Assembly: GCA_017308135.1 (NCBI GenBank)
Contig: JAFKFM010000011.1
Span: 62,001-126,000, forward strand
Direction of reading: 5' to 3'
Length of the DNA: 64,000 nucleotides
Source of the DNA: Alphaproteobacteria bacterium
GTDB lineage: Bacteria; Pseudomonadota; Alphaproteobacteria; CACIAM-22H2
Each line of letters starts with the position of its first letter. The first letter of the stretch is position 1. The notes beneath the pieces are model-generated. The model ran no database searches. It was not told the origin of the DNA and was given only the letters and a program-made list of their open reading frames with translations. The position numbers and the translations under genes were made by a program. Positions 16,376 through 26,075 of this stretch are shown piece by piece.

Positions 16376-16969
16376 TCAAACAGTCTCGAAGATGATTCCG
16401 TAGTGATAGAGCCCGATCTCGAAGCACTCGGAAAAACGAAAGTCGGCTGGCTCGACGACGGCGCGAACTTGTTCGGGCGACATGCGCAGCGCCGTCGCTG
16501 GGCCACGAGGTTGTCCCAGTACGACCGTGGTCTCGCGCGGTCGCTGCCGCCAATTCAGGATAGCCAATCGTCCTTTTTGTCGGAGTATCGCTCGGATCGC
16601 GATTGCTAGGCCCGGTTGGTCCGGCACGCCATGGAACGTGTTAGCCATCAGCACGTAGTCCACGGGGCCGGGTAGATATTCGGCGATGTCCCGTGCATCG
16701 GCGCAAATCCATCGCTCGATTGATACGCCCTCGACAGCGGCTTCCGCTTTTGCGCGCTCGATCATCGCCGGATCGAGATCGAGTGCTACGACACGGCCGC
16801 CGACGAGCTTCGCCAGCGGCGCGGTGAAGTATCCGTCACCGCAGCACAGGTCGAGCACCTTCATGCCGGGGCGAACGCCGAGTGAGACCAGTGTGGCTTG
16901 CGGATCCGGCCAAACAGCCGCCCACCATGCGCGATCCGGCATAGATGTCGCTGGAAAAGGCGTGGTCAT
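16376..16969 (-). CDS. Class I SAM-dependent methyltransferase
   Basis: About 197 residues from ATG 16969. The SAM-binding motif is VLDLCCGDGYFTAPLA, followed by VVALDLDPAMIERA (acidic ribose-binding loop) and DYVLMANTFHGV. It lacks the cysteine set of ArsM arsenite methyltransferases. It overlaps the end of the MFS gene (ATGA), so the two are co-expressed and share the ArsR-type operator. The substrate is unknown. Confidence 0.82.
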   Translation of the reverse strand: MTTPFPATSMPDRAWWAAVWPDPQATLVSLGVRPGMKVLDLCCGDGYFTAPLAKLVGGRVVALDLDPAMIERAKAEAAVEGVSIERWICADARDIAEYLPGPVDYVLMANTFHGVPDQPGLAIAIRAILRQKGRLAILNWRQRPRETTVVLGQPRGPATALRMSPEQVRAVVEPADFRFSECFEIGLYHYGIIFETV

Positions 16970-18144
16970 GAAGTGCGCACCTTCCAGAGGAGCCAAAGCA
17001 GCGCCAACGCCGAGAGTGCCATCCATGGCAGTAGCAGCACGTTGAGCATCTGCCAGCCGACGGCCTGAAGCAGGACGCCGGCTCCAAGCGAACAAGTCAA
17101 TCCCACCACGAAAATGGTCATATCGTTGGCCGCTTGCGCCCGGCCTTTTTCCGCCGGATCGTAGGTCGTCGTCAGTAGCGTCGTGCCGCCTACATAGAGA
17201 AAGTTCCAACCGACGCCGAGCAGTATGAGCGCACTCGCGAAAGAAGCGAAGCCCAACCCAGTCAGAGTCATCGATACATGGCCGGCGAGCAACGCTACGC
17301 CGGCGAGCATGACGGCAACCACGCCGAAACGCGCGATCAGCGTCCCTGTAATGAAGGACGGCAGAAACATGCCCAAGACATGAAGCTGTATGACGTTAGC
17401 TGCCGTCGGAAGATCGTGCGCATGATGAACCATCGCGATCGGTGTCGCCGTCATCGCTAAGATCATAATGCCATAGCCGGTCGAGGCGCCGAATAGGGCG
17501 ACGAGATAAGTCGGCTGAGAAACGATTACCCGCAAGGATCGGCCATGCGCGGCTTGCGCCGTTTCGACTTTGGGCGCCGGCATGCGCAGCGCCAGAAGCA
17601 GGCCGGCGCCGATCGCCGATGTCAGAGCGAGCAGCAGGAAGGAGCCGAAATACCTCGGCTCCAACAGCGTGCCACCTACGTGACCCAATATCGGCCCTGC
17701 GAGTGCCGCGACGATCCCGCCGGCAAGAACGAGCGAGATAGCGCGCGGCCGAAATACGTCGTCGGCCGCTTCACTTGCGGCGAACCGATAGAACTGCGCG
17801 AACGCCTGATACCCGCCGACAAGGAAGGTGCCGAACGCCAGCAGCGCCAGCGAACCGAACCAAATTCCCATCGCCGCGAATACGCCGCCCGCGACACCAA
17901 GTATCGCACCGGCGATGAAACCGGCACGGCGGCCCGCGCGCGCCATCCATATCGATGCGGGAAAGGTGGCGATAGCCGTCCCCAAAAACATGGCCGCGAT
18001 CGGCGCCGTCGCAAGTTCGGCGTGCGCCGCTATCTGACCGCCCGCAAGACCGCCGACCGTCATTACAAGAACCGAAGCGGTTTGGAATAATGCCTGCGAG
18101 CCGGCCAGAACCAACACTTGCCGATGCATGGGATTCATGCGCAT
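16966..18144 (-). CDS. MFS transporter, likely metal/metalloid-regulated
   Basis: About 392 residues from ATG 18144 (AGAGGA ribosome binding site), with twelve hydrophobic segments and an ARAGRRAG loop of the major facilitator type between segments 2 and 3. It is divergent from an ArsR-rhodanese gene with an inverted repeat between them, which suggests induction by a thiophilic agent. The downstream methyltransferase is translationally coupled. The substrate is not readable from sequence. Confidence 0.82.
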   Translation of the reverse strand: MRMNPMHRQVLVLAGSQALFQTASVLVMTVGGLAGGQIAAHAELATAPIAAMFLGTAIATFPASIWMARAGRRAGFIAGAILGVAGGVFAAMGIWFGSLALLAFGTFLVGGYQAFAQFYRFAASEAADDVFRPRAISLVLAGGIVAALAGPILGHVGGTLLEPRYFGSFLLLALTSAIGAGLLLALRMPAPKVETAQAAHGRSLRVIVSQPTYLVALFGASTGYGIMILAMTATPIAMVHHAHDLPTAANVIQLHVLGMFLPSFITGTLIARFGVVAVMLAGVALLAGHVSMTLTGLGFASFASALILLGVGWNFLYVGGTTLLTTTYDPAEKGRAQAANDMTIFVVGLTCSLGAGVLLQAVGWQMLNVLLLPWMALSALALLWLLWKVRTS

Positions 18145-18182
18145 CGCGTTTCCTCTTACGATGGGTATTGCCGTTTTTAAAA

Positions 18183-18204
18183 CATTCAATATCTTGTTTG
18201 AATG
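18183..18204. promoter_or_regulatory. ArsR/SmtB-type operator
   Basis: CATTCAA and TTGAATG form a perfect 7-bp inverted repeat with an 8-bp spacer, in the gap between the divergent MFS and ArsR-rhodanese genes. Size and AT-rich centre suit an ArsR-family dimer. Confidence 0.65.
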
Positions 18205-18231
18205 ACTACGGGGAGGTAAATTTTCCGTCAA

Positions 18232-18891
18232 ATGAAAAGCGCGAAGATCCGGATATTCGAGCAGCTTGCCGGACTGGCCCGTGTATTGGGACATGCGTAT
18301 CGACTCGAATTGCTCGAACATGTGTCGCAAGGCGGGCGCTCCGTCGAGAATCTCGCCCGGCTCATCGGTCAGTCGATCGCAAACACTTCCGCGCATTTGC
18401 AGCAGCTTCGCCGCGGCGGCTTCGTCGAGACGCAACGCGATGGAAAAAGAATTATCTATCGGCTTTCCGATGGACCTGTCATTCCGCTACTGGCGGCGTT
18501 ACGTATCTACGGTGAACGCAATCGCACCGATGTTAGAGACCTCGTTTCGGAATACTTCGAAAAGCTGGACAGGTTCGAACCGTTGTCGCGCGAAGAATTG
18601 ACCAAGCGCATCGCGAAGCGGAGCGTGACGTTACTCGACGTCCGGCCGGACGACGAATTCGCGCTCGGACATTTGCCGGGGGCGATCAATATGCCGCTGG
18701 CGGAACTGAAAAGACGGCTTGGCGAACTGCCGAAAAACCGGGAGATCGTCGCTTATTGCCGCGGCGCCTATTGTATTATGTCGTTCGAAGCCGTCGCCGT
18801 TCTGCGTGCCAAAGGCTATCGGGGCCGGCGATTGGAAGACGGATTTCCGGAATGGAAAGCCGCAGGGTTGGCGGTGGAGGCGACCGCTTAA
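18232..18891 (+). CDS. ArsR-family repressor fused to a rhodanese domain
   Basis: A 219-residue two-domain protein. Residues about 10-95 are an ArsR winged helix (ENLARLIGQSIANTSAHLQQL recognition region). Residues about 125-215 are a rhodanese domain with the active-site loop YCRGAYCIMS, whose first Cys is the persulfide carrier. The fusion is known in sulfur and metal regulators and would link DNA binding to sulfane-sulfur or thiol chemistry. It is divergent from the MFS/methyltransferase operon. Confidence 0.9.
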   Translation: MKSAKIRIFEQLAGLARVLGHAYRLELLEHVSQGGRSVENLARLIGQSIANTSAHLQQLRRGGFVETQRDGKRIIYRLSDGPVIPLLAALRIYGERNRTDVRDLVSEYFEKLDRFEPLSREELTKRIAKRSVTLLDVRPDDEFALGHLPGAINMPLAELKRRLGELPKNREIVAYCRGAYCIMSFEAVAVLRAKGYRGRRLEDGFPEWKAAGLAVEATA

Positions 18892-18942
18892 ATAGATCTA
18901 AGCATTTCGAATCTCAACTTAACAAAATGACGCGTCGCTTTG

Positions 18943-19827
18943 CTAGGTCGAATTCCGCGCCTTGAATAGCGCCGAGAGATAGGCGGCGACGAGGCGGGAG
19001 CTTTCCGCGCCGGCGGGCCGCAGCAGAAGCGCCTTGAAGTAGATCCCCGGTTCGAACGCAATGATGCGGATATTATTTGGCAAAGGCTCTGGCAGGGAGA
19101 TCGGATTGACGAGGCCGATCCCGGCCCCTTCGGCGACCAGCGCCGCACTCGTCGACGAGAACGGCGTTTCGGCGACGATTTGAGGTGCGGCACCGCTTTG
19201 GCGGAGCAACTCGTCGAGCGCAATTCTGACGGTGTCTTGCGGTGCCAGCGCCACGAGGCGCTCGCCGTGCAGATCCTTCGGCCCAATCTTGCGTCGCGCG
19301 GCGAAGCGGTGCGCCGCGGGCACGAGACAGACCGCGCGCGGCGTGGCGAAGACCTGATGTTCGATGCCTGCCGTGCTGATCTCATCCGCTGCCAGGCCGA
19401 TGTCAACCTGACCCGACGCGACGAGGTCACGCACGCTGGCAGATGTGCGGATCTGCAGCGCCACGCAGGCGTCGCGATGGGCGCGCAGGAACGCTGCCGT
19501 CGCCTTAGCAACGATCGTGTTGCCCAGTGCCGACAGGCTGGCGACGCGCACCGTGCCGCCGCCGACCTCGCGGATGCGCGTCGCGGTCTGGCGCAAATGT
19601 TCGATGCCCAGAAAGCTGCGTTCGACCTCGGCGTGGAATAGGCGGCCTTCGCGCGTTGGCACTAGGCGACCCCGGATGCGGTCGAACAGATCGAAACCGC
19701 AGGCGTGTTCGAGTGCGGCGATCGATCGAGATACCGAAGGCTGCGATGTGCGTAGCAACTCGGCCGCACGGCCTACGCCGCCGACCCGCATGACCGCTTG
19801 AAAGACTTCGAGATCGCGCGCGCGCAT
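18943..19827 (-). CDS. LysR-family transcriptional regulator
   Basis: A 294-residue LysR protein: the N-terminal helix-turn-helix (GRAAELLRTSQPSVSRSIAALE) and a substrate-binding domain from about residue 90. It is divergent from the PLP enzyme gene at 19908 with an 80-bp gap, so it probably controls that gene and the ABC transporter behind it. The inducer is unknown; a sulfur amino acid is plausible from context. Confidence 0.88.
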   Translation of the reverse strand: MRARDLEVFQAVMRVGGVGRAAELLRTSQPSVSRSIAALEHACGFDLFDRIRGRLVPTREGRLFHAEVERSFLGIEHLRQTATRIREVGGGTVRVASLSALGNTIVAKATAAFLRAHRDACVALQIRTSASVRDLVASGQVDIGLAADEISTAGIEHQVFATPRAVCLVPAAHRFAARRKIGPKDLHGERLVALAPQDTVRIALDELLRQSGAAPQIVAETPFSSTSAALVAEGAGIGLVNPISLPEPLPNNIRIIAFEPGIYFKALLLRPAGAESSRLVAAYLSALFKARNST

Positions 19828-19907
19828 GTCGATTAGATATCCAAAGTGAATGAACCTGTCTATCCATGTTATGGAACGATATGGGATGTTTCCGTAACTT
19901 CGGGACC

Positions 19908-21104
19908 ATGCCCAGGCTCAAATCTTCGACACTCTACGTCCACGCGCCCGACGCGCCCGGCGGGTTCGCGGCGCTTTCGCCGCCAATCCATCGCGCTTCG
20001 ACAGTCGTTTTTGATACGCCGGCCGCGTTTCGCGACCGCTCGACGCGGCTTTACGACGGCTACGCCTACGGCCTTTACGGCACGCCGACCACGCGCGCGC
20101 TGGAAGATCAGATCGCACGGCTGGAGGGCGCGTCGCGGGCGCTGGTTTTGCCGTCGGGGCTCGCGGCGATCGCGGTTGCGACGATCGCGAGCGTCGAGGC
20201 GGGCGGTGCCGTCATTTTGCCCGAAGGATTTTACGGTCCCGCGCGCGGGATGATCGAGCAGTTGCTGTCGCGCTTCGGCGTTACCGCATGCCGCTATCAT
20301 GGCGACGGCGTGACCGAACTAGCGAAAGCGCGCGGTCCAGCGCCGCGCCTTTTGTGGATCGAAAGTCCCGGCTCGACGACGTTCGAGGTTCGCGATACCG
20401 GCCGCATGGTTGAGGCCGCGCGCGCTTCGGGTGTGCGGGTCGCGATGGACAACACGTGGGCAACGCCGCTGGGGTTCCAGCCGCTACGCCACGGCGTCGA
20501 CATCTCGATGCAGTCGCTGTCGAAATACGCCGGCGGCCATTCCGACGTACTGATGGGTAGTCTCGCATTTACGGACGTGGCGCTTTATCGAAAGGCGAAG
20601 GACATCGCCCGGTTGCTGGGATATGGAGTGTCGGGCGAGGATTGCTTCTTGGTGTCGCGTGGTTTGGCGACGATGCCGCTGCGGCTTGCGCAGTCTGCGG
20701 CGAGTGCGGCGGCGCTGATGTCGCGTCTAGCCGCGCGCGCGGAGATCGTACGCATACTGCATCCGTCGTGTGCCGGACATCCCGGTCACGAGATATTCGC
20801 GCGCGACTACGCGACCGGCGCCGGGTTGTTCGGTCTCGTGCTGGATCCGGCATTGGGCGACGAAGCGGTGCTGGACGCGGCATTCGTAGCACTGAAGATT
20901 TTCAAAATCGGCGCCTCGTGGGGCGGGGCGCATAGCCTGATCGCACCGAGCGACCCCAAATCCGAGCGCGCCGATTTGGCGTGGATGCCGCAAGGCCCCT
21001 ATCTACGCGTGGCCGTCGGTCTCGAGGATCCCGACGATCTCGCCGCCGATCTTTTCCGCTTTCTCGACGCGCTATCGCGCACGCCGGATAAAATCACCGC
21101 ATAA
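19908..21104 (+). CDS. Cystathionine beta-lyase-like PLP enzyme (Cys/Met metabolism family)
   Basis: A roughly 398-residue fold-type I PLP enzyme of the trans-sulfuration family. The PLP lysine is in QSLSKYAGGHSDVLMG; the cofactor-binding aspartate is in VAMDNTWATPLGFQP; the YxYGLYGTPTTRALE region is family-typical. Beta-lyases of this type split cystathionine or other S-substituted cysteines into thiol, pyruvate and ammonia. ATG 19908 is preferred over 19866. The amino-acid transporter genes follow directly, so this looks like uptake and cleavage of a sulfur amino acid. Confidence 0.85.
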   Translation: MPRLKSSTLYVHAPDAPGGFAALSPPIHRASTVVFDTPAAFRDRSTRLYDGYAYGLYGTPTTRALEDQIARLEGASRALVLPSGLAAIAVATIASVEAGGAVILPEGFYGPARGMIEQLLSRFGVTACRYHGDGVTELAKARGPAPRLLWIESPGSTTFEVRDTGRMVEAARASGVRVAMDNTWATPLGFQPLRHGVDISMQSLSKYAGGHSDVLMGSLAFTDVALYRKAKDIARLLGYGVSGEDCFLVSRGLATMPLRLAQSAASAAALMSRLAARAEIVRILHPSCAGHPGHEIFARDYATGAGLFGLVLDPALGDEAVLDAAFVALKIFKIGASWGGAHSLIAPSDPKSERADLAWMPQGPYLRVAVGLEDPDDLAADLFRFLDALSRTPDKITA

Positions 21105-21134
21105 TCCCGAACAATGGAACAGGAGAGAGCAAAA

Positions 21135-22154
21135 ATGAAAGGAAGCATGATCGCGGCGTTCGCCGCAGTATTGGCTGCGGGCCTCGTGCCTGCCGGTGTC
21201 GAGGCGCAATCGGTTGTCGATAAGATACGGCAGCGCGGTTACGTCCAATGCGGGGCGAGCACGGGCGTGCCCGGCTTGTCGCGAGCGGACGAACGTGGCG
21301 TATGGCGCGGGATCGATTCCGATATCTGCCGCGCTACCGCCGTCGCCGTGTTCGGCGACAAGGACAAGATTCGCTTCACGCCGCTGCTCACCGCGGCACG
21401 GTTGCCGGCGATTCAGACCGGCGAGATCGACATTCTTTCGCGTACCACGACCTGGACTTACACGCGCGACGCGGCCGTGCGCTTCGTTGCCGCGACGATC
21501 TATGACGGCGACGCGATCCTTTTTCGCAAGTCGTTGAACGTCAAGTCGATGCGCGATTTCGACGGCGCTACATTCTGCGTGACGGGTGGTGGCGGGTTGC
21601 CCGCACAGAAGTTGACGGCGCTGGAGGCGGCAACGAAGATAACACTACGTCGCGTGGTATTCGAGAATCCGACACAGGCGCGCGACGCCTATCTGGCCGG
21701 GCGATGCGATGCCTACATCACCGACGGCACGGCCGCCGCCGGCGCCCGCGCAACGATCGCGACCAACCCCGCAGAGCACGAACTTACTTCGATCGACAAT
21801 CGGCCCGAACCGCTCGGCATCGCTATCCCGCGCGGCGACGACCGCTGGTTCGATATCGTGCGCTGGTCGATATTCGCGCTGTTCTGGGCCGAGGAGAACG
21901 GCGTCACCTCCGCGAACGCCGCCGAGAAGGCTAAATCTGGCAGCGACGAGGTACGGCGGATTCTAGGTGCTGAAGGTTTCGGTCGCCCGCTCGGTCTCGA
22001 CGATAAATGGGTGTTGAACATCGTCACCCAGCTCGGCAACTACGCCGAGATTTGGGACCGTAACCTTGGCGCCGAGAGTCCGATGCGTCTGGAGCGCGGC
22101 AAGAATGCGCTTTGGCGCGACGGCGGCTTGATGTTCTCGCCGCCCTGGGATTGA
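21135..22154 (+). CDS. Amino-acid ABC transporter substrate-binding protein (AapJ-like)
   Basis: About 339 residues from ATG 21135 (AGGAGAG ribosome binding site), with a signal peptide ending near GVEAQ. It is a large family-3 binding protein (GYVQCGASTGVPGL near the start, GIDSDICRATAVAVFGD, and RWFDIVRWSIFALFWAEE towards the C-terminus), typical of AapJ, which binds general L-amino acids. Two permease genes follow. Confidence 0.88.
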   Translation: MKGSMIAAFAAVLAAGLVPAGVEAQSVVDKIRQRGYVQCGASTGVPGLSRADERGVWRGIDSDICRATAVAVFGDKDKIRFTPLLTAARLPAIQTGEIDILSRTTTWTYTRDAAVRFVAATIYDGDAILFRKSLNVKSMRDFDGATFCVTGGGGLPAQKLTALEAATKITLRRVVFENPTQARDAYLAGRCDAYITDGTAAAGARATIATNPAEHELTSIDNRPEPLGIAIPRGDDRWFDIVRWSIFALFWAEENGVTSANAAEKAKSGSDEVRRILGAEGFGRPLGLDDKWVLNIVTQLGNYAEIWDRNLGAESPMRLERGKNALWRDGGLMFSPPWD

Positions 22155-22225
22155 TTGGGGCGGACTAATCCAACGGCGGCGTGCCGGGCAGTTGCTCGTC
22201 GCGCCGCCGACGATTTCGGGGAAGC

Positions 22226-23371
22226 ATGGGGTTCTTGCGCAATAGACGCGTGCGGAACTGGGTGATCCAGTTCTTGGTGATCGCGGGCTTGGCGGCGGCT
22301 TTCGGCGTCGTTGCGGTCACGACGGTGACCAATCTGCGTTTGCGCGGTATTCCGTTGGGCTTCGAATTTCTTTCGATGCCTTCGGGCATGCCGATTGCGG
22401 AAGCGCTGATCGCCTATACGCCCGCCAGCCCCTATTCACGCGCGATCCTGGTCGGCATTTTGAACACGATCGTCGTCTCCGCGATCGTCATCGTCACGTC
22501 CAGTGTGTTGGGGCTGTTTTTGGGGATCATGCGCCTGTCCGGGAATCCCGCGATCGCGGGAACCGCACGGGTCTGGGTGGAGATAGCGCGCAACACACCG
22601 CTAATCGTCATTCTTCTTTTCGTCTACGGCTTGTGGACGGCGATGCCAGGCGTCGCGGGTGCTCTTGAACCATTGCCGGGCGTGTTCCTTTCTCAGCGCG
22701 GGGTCGCGCTGCCGGCGATCTCCTTCGGTCCGGGCGCTTGGATGATCGCCGCTGGTGCTGCGGTTGCATTGGCTGCGATCTTCGCCGCATCGAAGATCGC
22801 AAGCGCGATCCAAGCGCGCACCGGCAATCGCCCGCTGCTTGTCCCGATCGTTGCGAGTACGGAGGCCGTGCTGGTGATAGCGGTCTTGGCGAGTGGATTT
22901 GCGGAGTTCCACATCGATTGGCCGGAGCGACGGCGATTCAATTTCATCGGCGGCGGCGAAGTTTCGCCCGAGTTCGCGACGCTGATCGTCGGGCTCGTGA
23001 TCTATACCACCGGCTTTATCGGGGAGATCGCGCGCTCGGGCATTCTGGCGGTGAAGATCGGTTATTGGGAGGCCGCGTCTTCACTGGGTTTGCGCCGCAG
23101 CCAGACGTTGCGCTTGATCGTGTTACCGCTTGCTTTGCGCGTGGTGGTGCCGCCGCTCAACAGCCAATACATCAACGTCGTAAAGAATAGCACGCTGGCG
23201 ATCGCGATCGGTTATCAGGAGTTCTTTACGATCGCGGGCACGATGATCAATCGGACCAGCCATGCGATCGAAGGGATTGTGCTGATACTCGCGGTGTATT
23301 TGGCGATCAATCTCGCGCTGTCGACGCTGATGAACTGGTACAACCGTCGGATCGCGCTGGTGGAACGATGA
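22226..23371 (+). CDS. Amino-acid ABC transporter permease (AapQ-like)
   Basis: About 381 residues from ATG 22226. N-terminal basic anchor, then a long periplasmic insertion and a C-terminal permease core. The coupling-helix motif EAASSLGLRRSQTLRLIVLP is present, as is the late YQEFFTIAGTMINRTSHAIE. Matches the AapQ type in length and layout. Overlaps the next permease by 4 bp. Confidence 0.87.
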   Translation: MGFLRNRRVRNWVIQFLVIAGLAAAFGVVAVTTVTNLRLRGIPLGFEFLSMPSGMPIAEALIAYTPASPYSRAILVGILNTIVVSAIVIVTSSVLGLFLGIMRLSGNPAIAGTARVWVEIARNTPLIVILLFVYGLWTAMPGVAGALEPLPGVFLSQRGVALPAISFGPGAWMIAAGAAVALAAIFAASKIASAIQARTGNRPLLVPIVASTEAVLVIAVLASGFAEFHIDWPERRRFNFIGGGEVSPEFATLIVGLVIYTTGFIGEIARSGILAVKIGYWEAASSLGLRRSQTLRLIVLPLALRVVVPPLNSQYINVVKNSTLAIAIGYQEFFTIAGTMINRTSHAIEGIVLILAVYLAINLALSTLMNWYNRRIALVER

Positions 23372-24408
23372 GAGCAGGCCTCGTCGCCGCGCTGCGACCG
23401 TATTTCGGCACGCCGCTCAACGCGTGTCTGTCGATCGCGTTCCTGGCGCTAGCGGCGCTGACGCTGCCCCGGCTGGCCGTATGGGCGGTGATCGACGCTG
23501 CGTTTCTGCCAGCGGTGCCGGCAACCTGCGCGGCGGCGAGCGGCGCATGCTGGAGCTTCATCGTCGCGAAATCCGGGCAGATACTGTTCGGCATCTACCC
23601 GCCCGATGAGCGCTGGCGGCCGGCGCTCGTCTGCGCGCTGCTACTCGCGACACTGGGTTGGTCGGTGCGCCCGACGGGGTGGAACGCGCGGCTCGTTGCG
23701 ATCTGGATCACCAGCATGTTGGTCGTTCTGTGGTTGATGGGTGGCGGGCTGGGTTTGACGCCGGTTCCAACCTCGGCTTGGGGCGGATTGCCGGTGACGC
23801 TGATTCTGACGGTATTCGCGATCGGCCTGGGTTTTCCGATCGCTATTCTCCTGGCGCTGGGACGGCGAGCGGAACTTCCGGTCGTCAGCACCGTCTGCAC
23901 GTTGTGGATCGAATTGATCCGGGGTTTGCCGCTGCTGTCACTTCTTCTTGTCGCGTCGTTGATGCTACCGATCTTCCTGCCGGAATGGCTGCTGCCCGAT
24001 AAACTGACACGCGCTACTGTCGCGCTTACGGCCTTTGCCGCCGCTTATCTGGCGGAAGTGATTCGCGGCGGGCTGCAATCGGTGCCGCGCGGTCAGTTCG
24101 AGGCGGCGACGGCGCTCGGCCTTGGCTATTGGCGCATGCAGGCTTTGGTCGTGCTGCCCCAGGCGATCCGCATCGTCATTCCGGCATTGGCGAACACGAT
24201 CATCGTGATGGTCAAGAACACGTCGCTGGTGCTTGTGGTCGGTCTGTTCGATTTGATCAGTTCGGGGAAGGCGGCCCTCGCAGATCCTGATTGGCCGTCG
24301 CCAACGGCAGAGACCTATATCTTCATTGGGGCGCTCTATTTCGCGCTCGCGTTCTCCTTCGCGCGATTCGCTGATTTCTTGGAAAGGCGCGGCGCCGCCG
24401 CGCGCTGA
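23368..24408 (+). CDS. Amino-acid ABC transporter permease (AapM-like)
   Basis: A 346-residue second permease with about eight hydrophobic segments; the coupling helix EAATALGLGYWRMQALVVLP and GLQSVPRGQFE are typical. In complete loci an ATPase gene (aapP) follows, but here it is missing: 4 bp later a fragment of an unrelated mutase begins. The transporter would need an ATPase from elsewhere or may be inactive. Confidence 0.87.
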   Translation: MRAGLVAALRPYFGTPLNACLSIAFLALAALTLPRLAVWAVIDAAFLPAVPATCAAASGACWSFIVAKSGQILFGIYPPDERWRPALVCALLLATLGWSVRPTGWNARLVAIWITSMLVVLWLMGGGLGLTPVPTSAWGGLPVTLILTVFAIGLGFPIAILLALGRRAELPVVSTVCTLWIELIRGLPLLSLLLVASLMLPIFLPEWLLPDKLTRATVALTAFAAAYLAEVIRGGLQSVPRGQFEAATALGLGYWRMQALVVLPQAIRIVIPALANTIIVMVKNTSLVLVVGLFDLISSGKAALADPDWPSPTAETYIFIGALYFALAFSFARFADFLERRGAAAR

Positions 24409-24417
24409 ACGATGATG

Positions 24418-24610
24418 TTACTATGCACGTTAGTCGGCGTGTCGTCGCAGGTGGTGGGCCACAAGACGCTCGCGCCCGCGTTGATCGCGGCGCTGAAAGG
24501 CCGCAAGGCCGACGACATTCTGGTCGTGTGCGGCGGGGTGATCCTGCGGCAGGATTACGACGAACTCCTTCTACAAGGTATGGCGGCCATCTACGGTCCC
24601 GGTGTCCGTC
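24418..24610 (+). pseudogene. B12-binding domain fragment of a methylmalonyl-CoA mutase
   Basis: In frame from 24418, the residues [31 protein letters not shown] and [10 protein letters not shown] match the C-terminal cobalamin-binding domain of methylmalonyl-CoA mutase (usually LAAGHKTLVPxLIxEL, VGGVIPPQDY, AxIFGPGT). The catalytic part is absent and the frame ends among IS remnants. It is a leftover from rearrangement, not a gene. Confidence 0.7.
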
Positions 24611-24676
24611 ATCAGAACAATCGAGACTGTTCGAGGCGGCTGCTAACGGCGGCTTCGGCGCATCTGAGTTTGCAGT

Positions 24677-25850
24677 TTAGGCGGTCGCTTGCCGGTGCAG
24701 CAAGCGGCGGTGCTCAATTGTCTTTCGTTTGATGGCTTCTCTCCTTTCCAAGATGGCCTGCCCGCGTCCGGTATAGACGGCGGCCGGCGTGAGGTTGCCG
24801 ATGCTCTCGTGGTATCGGCGGCGATTGTAATGATCGACGAAGGCGCCGATCTTCGCCTCGAGATCGACCGGCAGGACGTGGTTCTCGAGCAGGATCCGGT
24901 TCTTCATCGTCTGATGCCAGCGCTCGATCTTGCCCTGCGTCATCGGATGATTGGGCGCGCCGCGCACGTGTTTGATGTTCTGCTCGCCAAGCCACGTCGT
25001 CAGAGCGCCCGCGATGTAGCTCGCCCCGTTGTCCGACAGTAGTCGCGGCCGATGCCGGCTTCCGGCCAGCCCCGACGCCGATAACGCCATCTCGACCGTC
25101 TGGGTGACGTCCGCTGCTTTCATCGTCGTGCAGAGCTTCCAGGCGACGATGAACCGCGAGAAGTCATCGAGGATCGTCGACAGATCGAACTTTAGATACG
25201 TGAAGTCGGTCTGCCAGAGCTGGTTGGGCGCCGTCGTCTTGTCCCGGAACTCGTCCGCCGCCTTCATCACGATGAACGCCGGGCTGGTCAGCAACCCGTT
25301 CGCCTGCAGCAGCCGATACACGGATACTTCCAAGATAAACTAGGCCTTCTCGTCAGTGAACGTCATCGCGAACTCGCGGGGGCTCAGTTCCAGGCGTTCG
25401 AAGGCTAGGTCGATCACCTGGCCCCGGACCGCGTCCGGCACCCAGTTCTAGCCCCGTCCAGGCGCAGACCGGCGATTTTCCAGGCCGACGACGCCGAAGC
25501 GCCGGTGCAGGCCGTACCAGCGGTAAAACTTCGACCGCGTGACGCCGAGCTTCTCGAGTGTGCGCTTGACCGGCAGCCGGGATCCCTCGACCAAACGTAA
25601 CAAAGGCTCTCCGCGATCCCCTCGCGCCGGCACAGCTCGGCGATCGAGTGTTCGCCGCGGCGCCCCGAGATCACGATCCGGATCTTCTCTTCGGCCGAGT
25701 ACTTCTCGCGCGTCTGGCGGCGTATCTCGCGGACATGCTGCTCGGCGGTGCCGTTCGCCGGCGTCTGTTTCATCGGTCTCATCCTCGTCCCTTTCACGGT
25801 GACGATGAGCCGAAAATCCTCCCTTACGCAAACCGATCAAACTATCCTAA
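24677..25850 (-). mobile_element. Degenerate IS3-family insertion sequence
   Basis: On the minus strand an orfA-like helix-turn-helix (YSAEEKIRIVISGRRGEHSI, RREGIAESLCYVWSR) is followed, after a frameshift, by orfB parts: TRSKFYRWYGLHRRFG, then two in-frame stops near 25337 and 25448, then the DDE core (QLWQTDFTYLKF, RPRLLSDNGASYI, TQGKIERWHQTM). The core also lacks about ten residues between DFTYLK and LSTILDD. All three acidic residues survive but the element is dead. An upstream end near 25797-25850 is repeated at 29975-30045. Confidence 0.85.
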
Positions 25851-25978
25851 ACGTGCAGACGGGGGGCAAGCGAGGCTTCCGGCTCACCTTAATCCGAAAG
25901 GGAACGAGCATAAGTCAGCGCTGTCGCGGACGGCTGAACAGCATGTCTGCAAGAACCGCCGTCGGACAAGCCGGAACG

Positions 25979-26005
25979 TCAAAAGTATACTCAGTATACT
26001 TTTGA
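25979..26005. repeat. Perfect palindrome upstream of MobV-like relaxase gene, oriT candidate
   Basis: TCAAAAGTATAC, three-base loop TCA, GTATACTTTTGA: 12-bp perfect arms, 70 bp upstream of the relaxase start. The AAAGTATA/TATACTTT arms and position resemble, from memory, the inverted repeat at the nick region of MobV plasmids such as pMV158. It could instead be a regulator site or a terminator, although no T-run follows. Confidence 0.5.
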
Positions 26006-26075
26006 TGATAATATAGATCCACATGTCAATTTTTATGTGTCCTTGGGGCTGTGGCCAATTCGTGCGGGGTAAATT

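Noticed and set aside
24412..24732. 106-codon frame as an intact B12-binding protein
   Set aside because: Only the middle about 60 residues match methylmalonyl-CoA mutase; the end reads into IS DNA. Treated as a gene fragment.
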